A DNA stretch of 64,000 nucleotides from Paenibacillus_F sp047238265. Its GTDB lineage: Bacteria; Bacillota; Bacilli; Paenibacillales; NBRC-103111. The stretch covers positions 2,294,001 through 2,358,000 of the forward strand of contig NZ_JBDFMM010000001.1 in assembly GCF_047238265.1 (NCBI RefSeq). Direction: 5' to 3'. The position numbers were made by a program, and so were the translations under genes. The notes beneath the pieces were generated by a model, which worked only from the letters and a program-made list of their open reading frames with translations, was not told the origin of the DNA and made no database searches. Shown one piece after another: positions 28,201 to 34,434 of this stretch. Each line of letters begins with the position of its first letter. The stretch's first letter is position 1.

Positions 28201-31200
28201 CGAATCCGGACTTTAACGGCACCGACAACTTTACGGTGACGGTAAGCGACGGAAACGGCGGCACGGCGACGGCAGCCGTAACGGTGACGGTCACGCCGGT
28301 GAACGACGCGCCGGTGACGGCGGATCTGGCGCTGACGACGCCCGAGGATACACCGCTTGCCGGCGCGGTGACGGCCACGGATGCGGACGGGGATGCGCTG
28401 ACGTTCGTGCTCGGCACGGGTCCGGGAAGAGGGGCTGCGGCAGTTGCGCCTGACGGGACGTTTACGTACGTACCCGCGCGGGATTTTAACGGTACGGACA
28501 GCTTCACGATTGTTGTCAGCGACGGAAACGGCGGTTTCGCCATTTCAAATGTGACGGTCGTCGTCACGCCGGTTAACGATCCGCCGGTCGTCGGCGACGA
28601 GCAATGCTTCACGACGGAGGATACACCCGTAACATGCCAGCTCATAGCTTCGGATGTGGACGGCGATGCGCTGAGCTATGCGCTGGGCACGCTTCCGGTG
28701 AACGGTACGGCAGTCGTGACGGCGGACGGCACCTACACGTATACGCCGGATCCCGACTTTAACGGAATCGACACGTTCACCGTGACGGTGAGTGACGGCA
28801 GCGGCGGAACGGCAACGGCGACGGTCACAGTGAACGTGGCGCCGGTGAACGATGTGCCGGTAACGTCCGATTTGGCGCTGACAACGCCCGAGGATACGGC
28901 TGCGGCCGGTCAGATTACGGCTGCGGATGCGGATGGAGACGCGTTGACGTTTACACTCCGGACACAGCCGACGAACGGCAGTGTTGTTCTGAACGCGGAC
29001 GGCACGTTTACGTATACGCCGATTCCGGATTTCAACGGAACGGATTCGTTTACGGTTGGGGTTGACGACGGCAACGGCGGCACGGCGGTGGCGAACGTAA
29101 CGGTGACGGTCACGCCGGTAAACGATCCGCCGGTGGCGGCCGATGTTAGTGACGTGACGCCGGAAGACACGCCCGTAAGCGGCCAGGTGCAGGCGGCGGA
29201 TGTAGATGGCGACGCGCTGACGTTCGCGCTGGGAACGCCGCCGGTAAACGGCACGGCGGTCGTGACCGCGGCCGGCGCGTACACATACACGCCGAACCCC
29301 GACTTTAACGGCACCGACAGCTTCACCGTGACGGTGAGCGACGGCAGCGGCGGCACGGACACGGCAACCGTCACGATCACAGTGACGCCGGTCAACGACG
29401 CGCCGGTGACGGCGGATCTGGCGCTGAGTACGCCGGAGGATACGCCGCTTGCCGGCGCGGTAACCGCCACGGATGCGGACGGCGACGCGATGACGTACGT
29501 GCTCGGCACGCCGCCGTCCCACGGAACGGCGGCGGTGGCGGCCGACGGCATCTTCACCTATACGCCGGCGCCGGACTTTAACGGGCTCGACAGCTTCACG
29601 GTCGTCGTGAACGACGGGGCCGGAGGGTTCGCCATCTCGCACGTCACCGTGACGGTGACGCCGGTGAACGATCCGCCGGTGGCGGCCGGGCAGACCGATT
29701 ACACGGCGGAGGATACGCCGGTGACGGGGCAGGTCACGGCCGCGGACGTGGACGGCGACGCGCTGACGTTTGCGCTGGGAACGCCTCCGGCAAACGGAAC
29801 GGCCGTGGTGGCGGCGGACGGCACGTACACGTACACGCCGAACCCGGACTTCAACGGCACGGACGGCTTTACCGTGACAGTGAGTGACGGCAGCGGCGGG
29901 ACTGCGACCGCGGCGGTCACGGTCAACGTGGCGCCGGTGAACGATCCGCCGGTAACGGCCGACGTGGCGCTGACGACGGCAGAGGATACGCCGGCGGCGG
30001 GGCAGGTGACGGCCACGGACGCGGACGGGGACGCACTGACGTACGTGCTGGCGGCAGGGCCCGGACACGGCAGCGTGCTGCTGAACGCGGACGGGACGTT
30101 CACGTACACGCCGGCGGCCGATTTCAACGGCACGGACAGCTTCAGCGTGACGGTGAGCGACGGCAGCGGCGGGACGGCGGTGTCGCACGTGACGGTGACG
30201 GTGACGCCGGTTAACGATACGCCGGTAGCCGCAGATGTAAGCGACGTGACGCCGGAAGACACGCCGGTGACGGGGCAGATCACGGCCGCGGACGCGGACG
30301 GCGACGCGCTGACGTACGCGCTGGGAACGCAGCCGGTAAACGGCACGGCGGTGGTGACGGCAGGCGGGACGTATACGTACACGCCGAATCCGGACTTTAA
30401 CGGCACCGACAGCTTTACGGTGACGGTGAGCGACGGAAATGGCGGCACGGCAACGGCAGCCGTAACGGTGACGGTCACGCCGGTGAACGACGCGCCGGTG
30501 ACGGCGGATCTGGCGCTGAGTACGCCCGAGGATACACCGCTTGCCGGCGCGGTAACGGCCACGGATGCGGACGGGGATGAGCTGACGTTCCTGCTCGGCA
30601 CATTTCCGAGCCGGGGAACGGCGGCGGTCTCGGCGGACGGAAGTTTTGTGTATACGCCGGGGACGGATTTCAACGGGACTGATTCTTTTACGGTCGTAGT
30701 GGACGACGGACGGGGAGGCTCGGCGATTTCCAACGTTACGATAACGGTGACTCCGGTCAACGACGCGCCCGCTGCGCCCGGGCAGACGGATTACACGGCG
30801 GAAGATACGCCGGTATCGGGGCAGATTGCGGCCTTTGACGCCGACGGCGACACGCTGACTTTCACACTGGGCACGCCTCCGGTGAACGGATCGGTGTTGC
30901 TCGATGCGGACGGATCTTACATCTATACGCCCAATCCCGATTACCATGGGACGGACAGTTTTACGGCCGTTATCGCCGACGGTCAGGGCGGCACGGCCGA
31001 AGTGCAGGTACTAATTGTCGTTACTCCGCAAAACGATCCGCCCGTCGCGGAAGATCTTTATACGGCCACATTCGAAGATACGCCGCTTAACGGCACCGTA
31101 GCCGCATCGGATGCCGACGGCGACACGCTGTCGTTTGCGCTGGCGCAGCAAGCTTCCAACGGAATCGCTTCGGTGACGGCGGCCGGCGCATTCAGCTACA

Positions 31201-33803
31201 CGCCGAATCCGAACTTCAACGGGATCGACAGTTTTACCGTAACCGTAAGTGACGGCGCCGGAGGAACGGACAGCGCGGTCGTAACCGTAACGGTCGTTCC
31301 GGTCAACGATGCGCCCATTCTCGGTACGCTTAGTGAGGCGACCGCGGAAGATACCGTTCTGAACGGCCAGATTACGGCAGCCGATCCGGATGGCGATCCC
31401 GTCGTATATGCTCTTGCAGCACAGGCTGCCAACGGAACAGCAGTGGTAAATGCCGACGGATCGTACACGTATACGCCGAATCTTAATTTTAACGGCACGG
31501 ACTTTTTTGTAGTGACGGCTTCGGACGGTCAGGGGGGAATCACATCGGCAATCGTAAACGTCACGGTGACGCCCGTTAACGATCCTCCTTTCGCGGCTCC
31601 GCTGGCCCTTGCTACCCAAGAGGATACGCCCGTATCCGGCACGATTCCGGCGTATGATCCGGAAGGCGATCCGCTTGTATACACCGTCAATACGGCGCCA
31701 GGGAACGGTAAGGTGATTTTGAACGCGGACGGAAGCTTCATCTATACCCCCGATCCGGATTTTAACGGGACCGACGGTTTTACCGTCCTCGTGAGCGATA
31801 ATCATGGAGCCGGGTTCGTTTCGGACGTCACGGTGACAGTGCTGCCCGTCAACGATCCGCCGCAGGTGATCGACGTGTCGGAATCCACGTTTATAAACCG
31901 GTCTGTCAGCGGAACAATCGATGCGGCCGACATCGACAGCGATGTTCTCACTTACGCGCTGGACACACCGCCCGTCAGCGGTACGGCGGCTGTAGGTCCC
32001 GGAAACACGTACACGTATACGCCGAATCCGAATTTTATCGGAACTGATTTTTTCCGTGTAAGAGTCACAGACGAGTCGGGCGCTTCTGGGACAGCGACGA
32101 TTACCGTCGAGGTGTCGCCGGTTTTTGTGGGCTCCGCGAGCGAAACGACTCTAACGACGCTGCAAAATACGCCGGTTACCGGCACGGTCCCGCTCGTCCC
32201 GGAAGTTTCGGCGGTCTATCAGGTGAGCACGCCCCCGCCGAACGGTACGGTATCGGTAAATCCCGGCGGAAGCTTCACGTATGTGCCGAACCCGGGGTTC
32301 ACGGGCAGCGATTCGTTCGTCCTTACGGAATCGGGCACCCTGCAGACGGTTTTAGTCCGTGTCGTCGTCCTGCCTGCAAATCAGGCTCCGGTGGTCCAGG
32401 ATGCTCAAAGCTCCACGACAAGGAATACGCCGGTATCCGGGATGGTAGCGGCGGCCGATCCGGAAGGGCGGGCACTCTTTTACGACCTGAATTCCCTGCC
32501 GGTGAACGGGACGGCATCGATCGGTGCGGACGGCACGTACACGTATACGCCTAACCGGAACTTCGTCGGAACCGATTCTTTCACGGTCCGTGTAACGGAT
32601 GCGGATGGAGCCGTCAGCATCGCGTCGGTCATCGTAACTACCGCATTCGCGAATTTACCGCCGGTTGCCGAAGATGCTTCCTATTCGACACCGGAGGATA
32701 CGACGGTTTACGGAAAGCTGACCGCCGCCGATCCGGATGCGGACTCCATCGGCTTTAGGGTCGCAAAGCCGCCCGCGCACGGGACGGTGGAGCTTGATTT
32801 GGACGGAGGCTTCCGCTATACACCCTATTCGGGATTCGCGGGGAATGATGGTTTTGAAGTGGAGGTTACGGATACTTACGGGGCGTTTACCGTTCTGGAA
32901 GTGTCGGTAACGGTGCTGCCCGTCAACGAACAGCCGGTAGCCGGAAATATTGAACTCGGTACCCGTGAAGGGGAGCCGGTAACCGGACGGATTCCAGCCG
33001 CCGATCCGGAAGGCGGTCAACTCCTCTTTGAACTGCTGGGGGCTCCTTCCAACGGGACGGTTGTGATCCGTCCGGACGGAACGTTTACGTATACGCCGTT
33101 TGAGGGCTTCACGGGAACGGATGTGTTTACAGTAGTCGTCACAAGCCTGCGCACCGGTGAAAAAACACTCGCGGCCGTGCGGATTACCGTTAACCCCGCG
33201 GGAACTCTTCCGTCCAACCGCGCTCCCGCGGTATCGGATCAGTATTTCGCCACCTTTGCGGACACTCCGCTCGACGGGCAGCTGCAGGCGGTCGATCCCG
33301 ATAACGATCCGCTGCGGTTCGAGCTTCTGCTGCCGCCGGAATCGGGAAAAGTCAGCGTCGGGACCGGAGGCAGGTTTATTTACCTGCCGGACCCGGGCTT
33401 TACGGGGAGCGACCGGTTTACGGTCCTTATCCGTGACGGCAGAGGAGGCGTTTCCGTCGCACTGGTTACGATTACGGTCGAAAGGAAGGATGACGAGGGC
33501 GGAAACGGCGAGCCCGTGCCCGATACGCTGACGGCGCGCGGCGAAACCCGGACGACTTCGATGAATACGCCAGTTCAGGGCAGGGTCCGAGCCTTGAGCA
33601 GGCTGGGACTGCCGTTGACGTATTTCTTAAAAAATCCGGCCAAACACGGAAATTCCACGGTTAGCGCAGACGGGATCTGGACGTACAATCCCGGTCGGAA
33701 TTTTACGGGCATAGATGTTTTCATTATCGAGATCGCAAACAGCCGCGACGACCGTACCGAAGCCGTTTTTACGGTTATTGTGGAACCTCAGGTCGAGGAA
33801 TAG
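19245..33803 (+). CDS. Giant tandem Ig/cadherin-like repeat protein, 4852 aa
   Basis: TTG start at 19245, seven bases after AGGAGGG; there is no signal peptide. Residues 1-340 form a beta-rich domain (YSVTTNGAITFTGNTLG, VLYAELIWGGSYN, GTFGDRNHP, GRQGWDITNVDVSS) that I recall at the N terminus of large surface proteins of Bacillus and Paenibacillus. Residues about 345-480 are a DUF11-type domain (SVTKEASKTTAYINEVITYK). About 48 tandem repeats of about 91 residues follow, consensus PVNDxPV...EDTPVSG...DxDGDxLTxxL...GT...DGTYTYTP..DFNGTDSFTVxVSDGxGG, resembling tandem-95/VCBS/cadherin-like modules; DxDGD is a probable Ca2+ site. The last seven are divergent. There is no LPXTG, SLH, dockerin or membrane anchor. 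A spore-surface or cell-surface adhesin or fibre is inferred; the export route is unknown. Confidence 0.9.
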   Translation: MPFINRYSVTTNGAITFTGNTLGLSKANNTNAPGTAHSIGTFTTVNTSLRDGTYPLGTTSDYRLNSSSAILVLPAQSTVLYAELIWGGSYNLGGENVTGVLNNTVSLTNNAGVFTVTPDTATASVNTTRYFYVRSANVTSLVQSGGGGTYTVGRVPGTQGDSENSTNHAGWTLAVIYQNATLPSRNMTVFVGNEMVDTPSSTTSAVVSGFSTPTSGPLSGRLLVSAQEGDSPLTGDQMQFGPTAADLTPIYGPNNPVSNFFCSQINNDGGLLDTTGTFGDRNHPTGSVISGGRQGWDITNVDVSSKLVNSQTSANIRGTTSGDVYLINALALQVNINAPVISVTKEASKTTAYINEVITYKITITNSGNATANTLTLKDLQPAGTTFVTGSVTVNGTAQVAANPYTGISLGNLANSQTIVVQFQSRVITRPTDPPQFADQATVTYQFQSVSGGTVFNGTAASSVVTVAAGNYPPTASDVSGTIPEDTSFTGQIPAADPESAALAYTVGSPPAHGTVTLNANGTFTYVPNPNFNGTDSFSVTVSDGSGGTANSLVTIRVTPVNDPPVAQNLSLVTLEDTSLSGKVTAADADGDTLTFSLAAPPANGTIVFGPTGVFTYTPNLNYNGQDSFVYSVSDGNGGTAAGSVTITVTPVNDAPVAANVNLTTAEDTPVSGAVPATDVDGDSLTYTLAAPVTHGSVTLNANGTFVYTPGLNFNGTDSFAVRVSDGKGGTAVANVTIVVTPVNDRPVAAGGSVVTPEDTPVSGKITASDVDGDALTYTLGIAPLHGTVVLAADGSYTYTPLANFNGTDSFTVVVTDGSGGTAAASVQVTVTPVNDAPVTSDLVLVTAEDTPVTGTVTASDADGDALTYVLGTLPTHGTAVLGNGGIVTYTPTPDFNGTDSFNVVVSDGKGGSAISHIVVTVTPVNDPPAAQDVSVVTPEDTPVSGRVLASDADGDALTFALGTPPVNGTAVVSPDGSYTYTPAPDYNGPDSFTVTVSDGSGGTDSAAVTVTVTPVNDPPAASDSALTTAEDTPVSGAVTAADADGDTLTYTLKAPASNGAVTLNSDGTFTYVPAPDFNGSDSFVVEVSDSAGGSAVSKVTVAVTPVNDPPVPESLTLTTPEDTAVSGQVTAEDADGDPLTFALGTGPVNGTATVAADGSYTYTPALNFNGTDSFTVVVSDGSGGTAEAVVTIIVSPVNDSPVTADAAVTTPEDTPLSGAVTAADADGDALSYVLGTLPTHGTVSLLPDGTYTYTPDPDFSGTDSFTVVVSDGRGGSAISNVTVTVTPVNDPPAASDRSDVTLEDTPVSGQVTAADVDGDALTYALGTPPANGTAVISADGTYTYTPAPDFNGTDSFTVTVSDGSGGTATATVTVVVEPVNDPPVTSDVTLTTPEDTPVSGAVVAADADGDVLAFTVEASPGHGTVTLNMDGTFVYAPGPDFNGTDSFVVGVSDGNGGRALSSVTVTVTPVNDPPVADDFADVTPEDIPVTGQVTAVDADGDPLTFAIGTQPANGTAVITAAGTFTYTPNPDFNGTDSFTVTVSDGNGGTDTAVVTITVTPVNDAPVTADLNLTTAEDTPLAGAVSAADADGDALQFILGTGPVNGSVTVAADGTFTYIPAPDFNGTDSFTVVVNDGNGGSAISNVTVTVTPVNDPPVALNEAVFTLEDTPVQGRVGATDADGDTLTFALGAPPLNGTASVGADGVYTYTPALNFNGTDSFTVLVSDGSGGTAEAQVTVQVAPVNDAPVTTDVALTTPEDTPASGTVTATDVDGDALTFALAAPPSNGTAVVNADGTFVYTPFPDFNGTDTFAVQVSDGNGGTAISGVTVTVTPVNDPPAAEEIALVTPEDTPVSGQVTATDADGDSLTFTLGTQPANGTAAVTPAGAFTYTPAADYNGTDTFTVIVSDGNGGMAEAAVTVTVTPVNDAPVTADLALTTSEDTPLAGTVTATDADGDSLTFLLGTVPTNGTAAVLQDGTFTYTPAPDFNGLDSFTVVVNDGSGGSAISNVTVTVTPVNDPPVANDVSDRTAEDTPTNGQITAADPDGDPLTYSLATPPANGTAVVGTDGSYTYTPAPDFNGTDSFTVLVSDGGGGTDTAVVTVEVTPVNDPPFAPPQNLTTPEDTVLFGLIGAVDPDGDPLTYTVIVSPENGVFTVNPDGTFSYTPGLNFNGTDTVAVRIDDGNGGSGISVLNLTVLPVNDPPAAENTSVSVPQDSSVTGRIVATDVDGDTLSYITSTPPANGSVVIGAGGSFTYTPNPGFSGADTFVVQVSDGNGGTDTARVAVTVIPTLNPELGNDASVTTPEDTTFSGAVTGNPPPGNTLVFSLEGVPGNGSASVSPDGAFTYTLNPDFNGTDSFTVRVTSSPGGQIDYSLVTVTVTPVNDAPEAADLQVATPEDIAYSGKITARDADGDTLAYSLSTAPLNGTAAVGDDGTFTYTPNADFNGTDSFAILVDDGNGGTDTSVVTVTVLPVNDAPVLSNASVTVPEDTAVTGTLTAVDGDNDALTFTLLTAPVYGTAVVAADGAFTYTPIPDFNGTDSFTVGVDDGNGGTAVANVTVTVTPVNDPPVAADVSDVTPEDTPVSGQVQAADVDGDALTFALGTPPVNGTAVVTAAGAYTYTPNPDFNGTDSFTVTVSDGSGGTDTATVTITVTPVNDAPVTADLALSTPEDTPLAGAVTAADADGDALTYVLGTPPSHGTAAVAADGIFTYTPAPDFNGLDSFTVVVNDGAGGFAISHVTVTVTPVNDPPVAAGQTDYTAEDTPVTGQVTAADVDGDALTFALGTPPANGTAVVAADGTYTYTPNPDFNGTDGFTVTVSDGSGGTATAAVTVNVAPVNDPPVTADVALTTAEDTPAAGQVTATDADGDALTYVLAAGPGHGSVLLNADGTFTYTPAADFNGTDSFSVTVSDGSGGTAVSHVTVTVTPVNDAPVVADASDVTPEDTPVTGQITAADADGDALTYALGTPPVNGTAVVTAGGTYTYTPNPDFNGTDNFTVTVSDGNGGTATAAVTVTVTPVNDAPVTADLALTTPEDTPLAGAVTATDADGDALTFVLGTGPGRGAAAVAPDGTFTYVPARDFNGTDSFTIVVSDGNGGFAISNVTVVVTPVNDPPVVGDEQCFTTEDTPVTCQLIASDVDGDALSYALGTLPVNGTAVVTADGTYTYTPDPDFNGIDTFTVTVSDGSGGTATATVTVNVAPVNDVPVTSDLALTTPEDTAAAGQITAADADGDALTFTLRTQPTNGSVVLNADGTFTYTPIPDFNGTDSFTVGVDDGNGGTAVANVTVTVTPVNDPPVAADVSDVTPEDTPVSGQVQAADVDGDALTFALGTPPVNGTAVVTAAGAYTYTPNPDFNGTDSFTVTVSDGSGGTDTATVTITVTPVNDAPVTADLALSTPEDTPLAGAVTATDADGDAMTYVLGTPPSHGTAAVAADGIFTYTPAPDFNGLDSFTVVVNDGAGGFAISHVTVTVTPVNDPPVAAGQTDYTAEDTPVTGQVTAADVDGDALTFALGTPPANGTAVVAADGTYTYTPNPDFNGTDGFTVTVSDGSGGTATAAVTVNVAPVNDPPVTADVALTTAEDTPAAGQVTATDADGDALTYVLAAGPGHGSVLLNADGTFTYTPAADFNGTDSFSVTVSDGSGGTAVSHVTVTVTPVNDTPVAADVSDVTPEDTPVTGQITAADADGDALTYALGTQPVNGTAVVTAGGTYTYTPNPDFNGTDSFTVTVSDGNGGTATAAVTVTVTPVNDAPVTADLALSTPEDTPLAGAVTATDADGDELTFLLGTFPSRGTAAVSADGSFVYTPGTDFNGTDSFTVVVDDGRGGSAISNVTITVTPVNDAPAAPGQTDYTAEDTPVSGQIAAFDADGDTLTFTLGTPPVNGSVLLDADGSYIYTPNPDYHGTDSFTAVIADGQGGTAEVQVLIVVTPQNDPPVAEDLYTATFEDTPLNGTVAASDADGDTLSFALAQQASNGIASVTAAGAFSYTPNPNFNGIDSFTVTVSDGAGGTDSAVVTVTVVPVNDAPILGTLSEATAEDTVLNGQITAADPDGDPVVYALAAQAANGTAVVNADGSYTYTPNLNFNGTDFFVVTASDGQGGITSAIVNVTVTPVNDPPFAAPLALATQEDTPVSGTIPAYDPEGDPLVYTVNTAPGNGKVILNADGSFIYTPDPDFNGTDGFTVLVSDNHGAGFVSDVTVTVLPVNDPPQVIDVSESTFINRSVSGTIDAADIDSDVLTYALDTPPVSGTAAVGPGNTYTYTPNPNFIGTDFFRVRVTDESGASGTATITVEVSPVFVGSASETTLTTLQNTPVTGTVPLVPEVSAVYQVSTPPPNGTVSVNPGGSFTYVPNPGFTGSDSFVLTESGTLQTVLVRVVVLPANQAPVVQDAQSSTTRNTPVSGMVAAADPEGRALFYDLNSLPVNGTASIGADGTYTYTPNRNFVGTDSFTVRVTDADGAVSIASVIVTTAFANLPPVAEDASYSTPEDTTVYGKLTAADPDADSIGFRVAKPPAHGTVELDLDGGFRYTPYSGFAGNDGFEVEVTDTYGAFTVLEVSVTVLPVNEQPVAGNIELGTREGEPVTGRIPAADPEGGQLLFELLGAPSNGTVVIRPDGTFTYTPFEGFTGTDVFTVVVTSLRTGEKTLAAVRITVNPAGTLPSNRAPAVSDQYFATFADTPLDGQLQAVDPDNDPLRFELLLPPESGKVSVGTGGRFIYLPDPGFTGSDRFTVLIRDGRGGVSVALVTITVERKDDEGGNGEPVPDTLTARGETRTTSMNTPVQGRVRALSRLGLPLTYFLKNPAKHGNSTVSADGIWTYNPGRNFTGIDVFIIEIANSRDDRTEAVFTVIVEPQVEE
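26823..28417 (+). repeat. Large internal duplication, copy 1
   Basis: Near-identical at the base level to 29007-30601, offset exactly 2184 bases (728 codons, eight repeats). It covers the end of repeat 23 through the first part of repeat 29. Visible differences are scattered single bases such as GTGGACGGCGACGCACTG against GTAGATGGCGACGCGCTG. Confidence 0.85.
29007..30601 (+). repeat. Large internal duplication, copy 2
   Basis: Second copy of the 26823-28417 block (end of repeat 31 through the first part of repeat 37). Both copies appear more GC-rich at third positions than the flanking repeats. Confidence 0.85.
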
Positions 33804-33838
33804 GGAAGCAGGCGGTACGCGTACAGGGAGAACACTGA

Positions 33839-33867
33839 AGGGGACGAAATAATCGTCCTCTTTTTTT
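33839..33867 (+). terminator. Terminator of the giant gene
   Basis: AGGGGACGA pairs with TCGTCCTCT around AATAA (one G-T pair), ending in seven T, 36 bases after the stop codon. Confidence 0.8.
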
Positions 33868-34434
33868 GCACGGAGGGGTGAATGGACGGGAAGCGGTCAA
33901 TTGGTTTATGCTGTGAAAAGAACTTCCGGTTTTCGCTGTGAAGGATTCTACCCGCTTTATCCGTGATTTTGCAGGATTCGTCTGTGATACGAGACTGGGA
34001 AATGATACCGGAACGCGGGCGGAACTGTTCTTTCTTGTTTTTCAAAAAAACGATTCGGCGCAGGTGGTTGGCCACCGTCATGTGACGCCGGGCACCGCCA
34101 GGCGGGAGCTTCTCTTGGTGCGGACAATTTATTAATCCCCGGCTTCCGCTTGCTGCAAAATCAGGCGAGCCGGAGATATTTCGGGCGCCGTCTGCTTCTT
34201 TAAGAAGCGGGTTCATGACGATCGGCATCCGGTTTAATGAAGATTCTGGTCGCAAAAGTAAACGCCGTGACTGCTGGCTGCCGTTTTTAGGAATACGAGC
34301 TTACGGCGGAATCGGCGGAAAACCGGCAGGGCCGGGGCCCGAATGCGAGATAAAGATAAAGACAATTAACGGAATCACCTTTACATAAAGTGAGACAAGC
34401 GTTAACTGTTAACGATTAAACGGGGGATACAGAT
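33868..34434. other. Long intergenic region before hrpB
   Basis: About 570 bases without a supportable gene. A minus-strand open frame of 155 codons (33788-34255) has odd composition, no ribosome site, and overlaps the terminator, so I do not call it. The only structured element I see is the GTTAAC repeat at 34401-34413. It could hold long 5' leader sequence or a decayed gene; nothing else is recognisable. Confidence 0.5.
34401..34413. repeat. GTTAAC-T-GTTAAC palindromic direct repeat
   Basis: Two self-palindromic GTTAAC hexamers separated by one base, about 20 bases before the hrpB start. It could be an operator overlapping the promoter of hrpB; no regulator is known to me for it. Confidence 0.5.

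Larger units (their letters stand above)
20655..33800 (+). repeat. Array of about 48 repeats of about 273 bp
   Basis: Counted from successive P-V-N-D-P/A-P boundaries: repeats 1-41 are close to consensus (1 and 21 less so), 42-48 are progressively degenerate, losing NDPP or the EDTP motif. Unit length is about 91 codons. Many neighbours alternate in two sequence types (see findings). Confidence 0.85.

Noticed and set aside
26499..30947. Long minus-strand open frames (up to 800 codons) opposite the repeat array, with Arg/His/Gly-rich repeated products
   Set aside because: They are mirror images of GC-rich repeats; stop codons are avoided by codon bias. No ribosome sites, and all are fully contained in the real gene.
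20655..33800. Possible CRISPR array because of the many regular repeats
   Set aside because: Repeats are about 273 bases, coding, without unique spacers, and in frame throughout; they are protein repeats.
33788..34255. 155-codon minus-strand frame in the gap after the giant gene
   Set aside because: It overlaps the terminator, has no ribosome site and an implausible composition.
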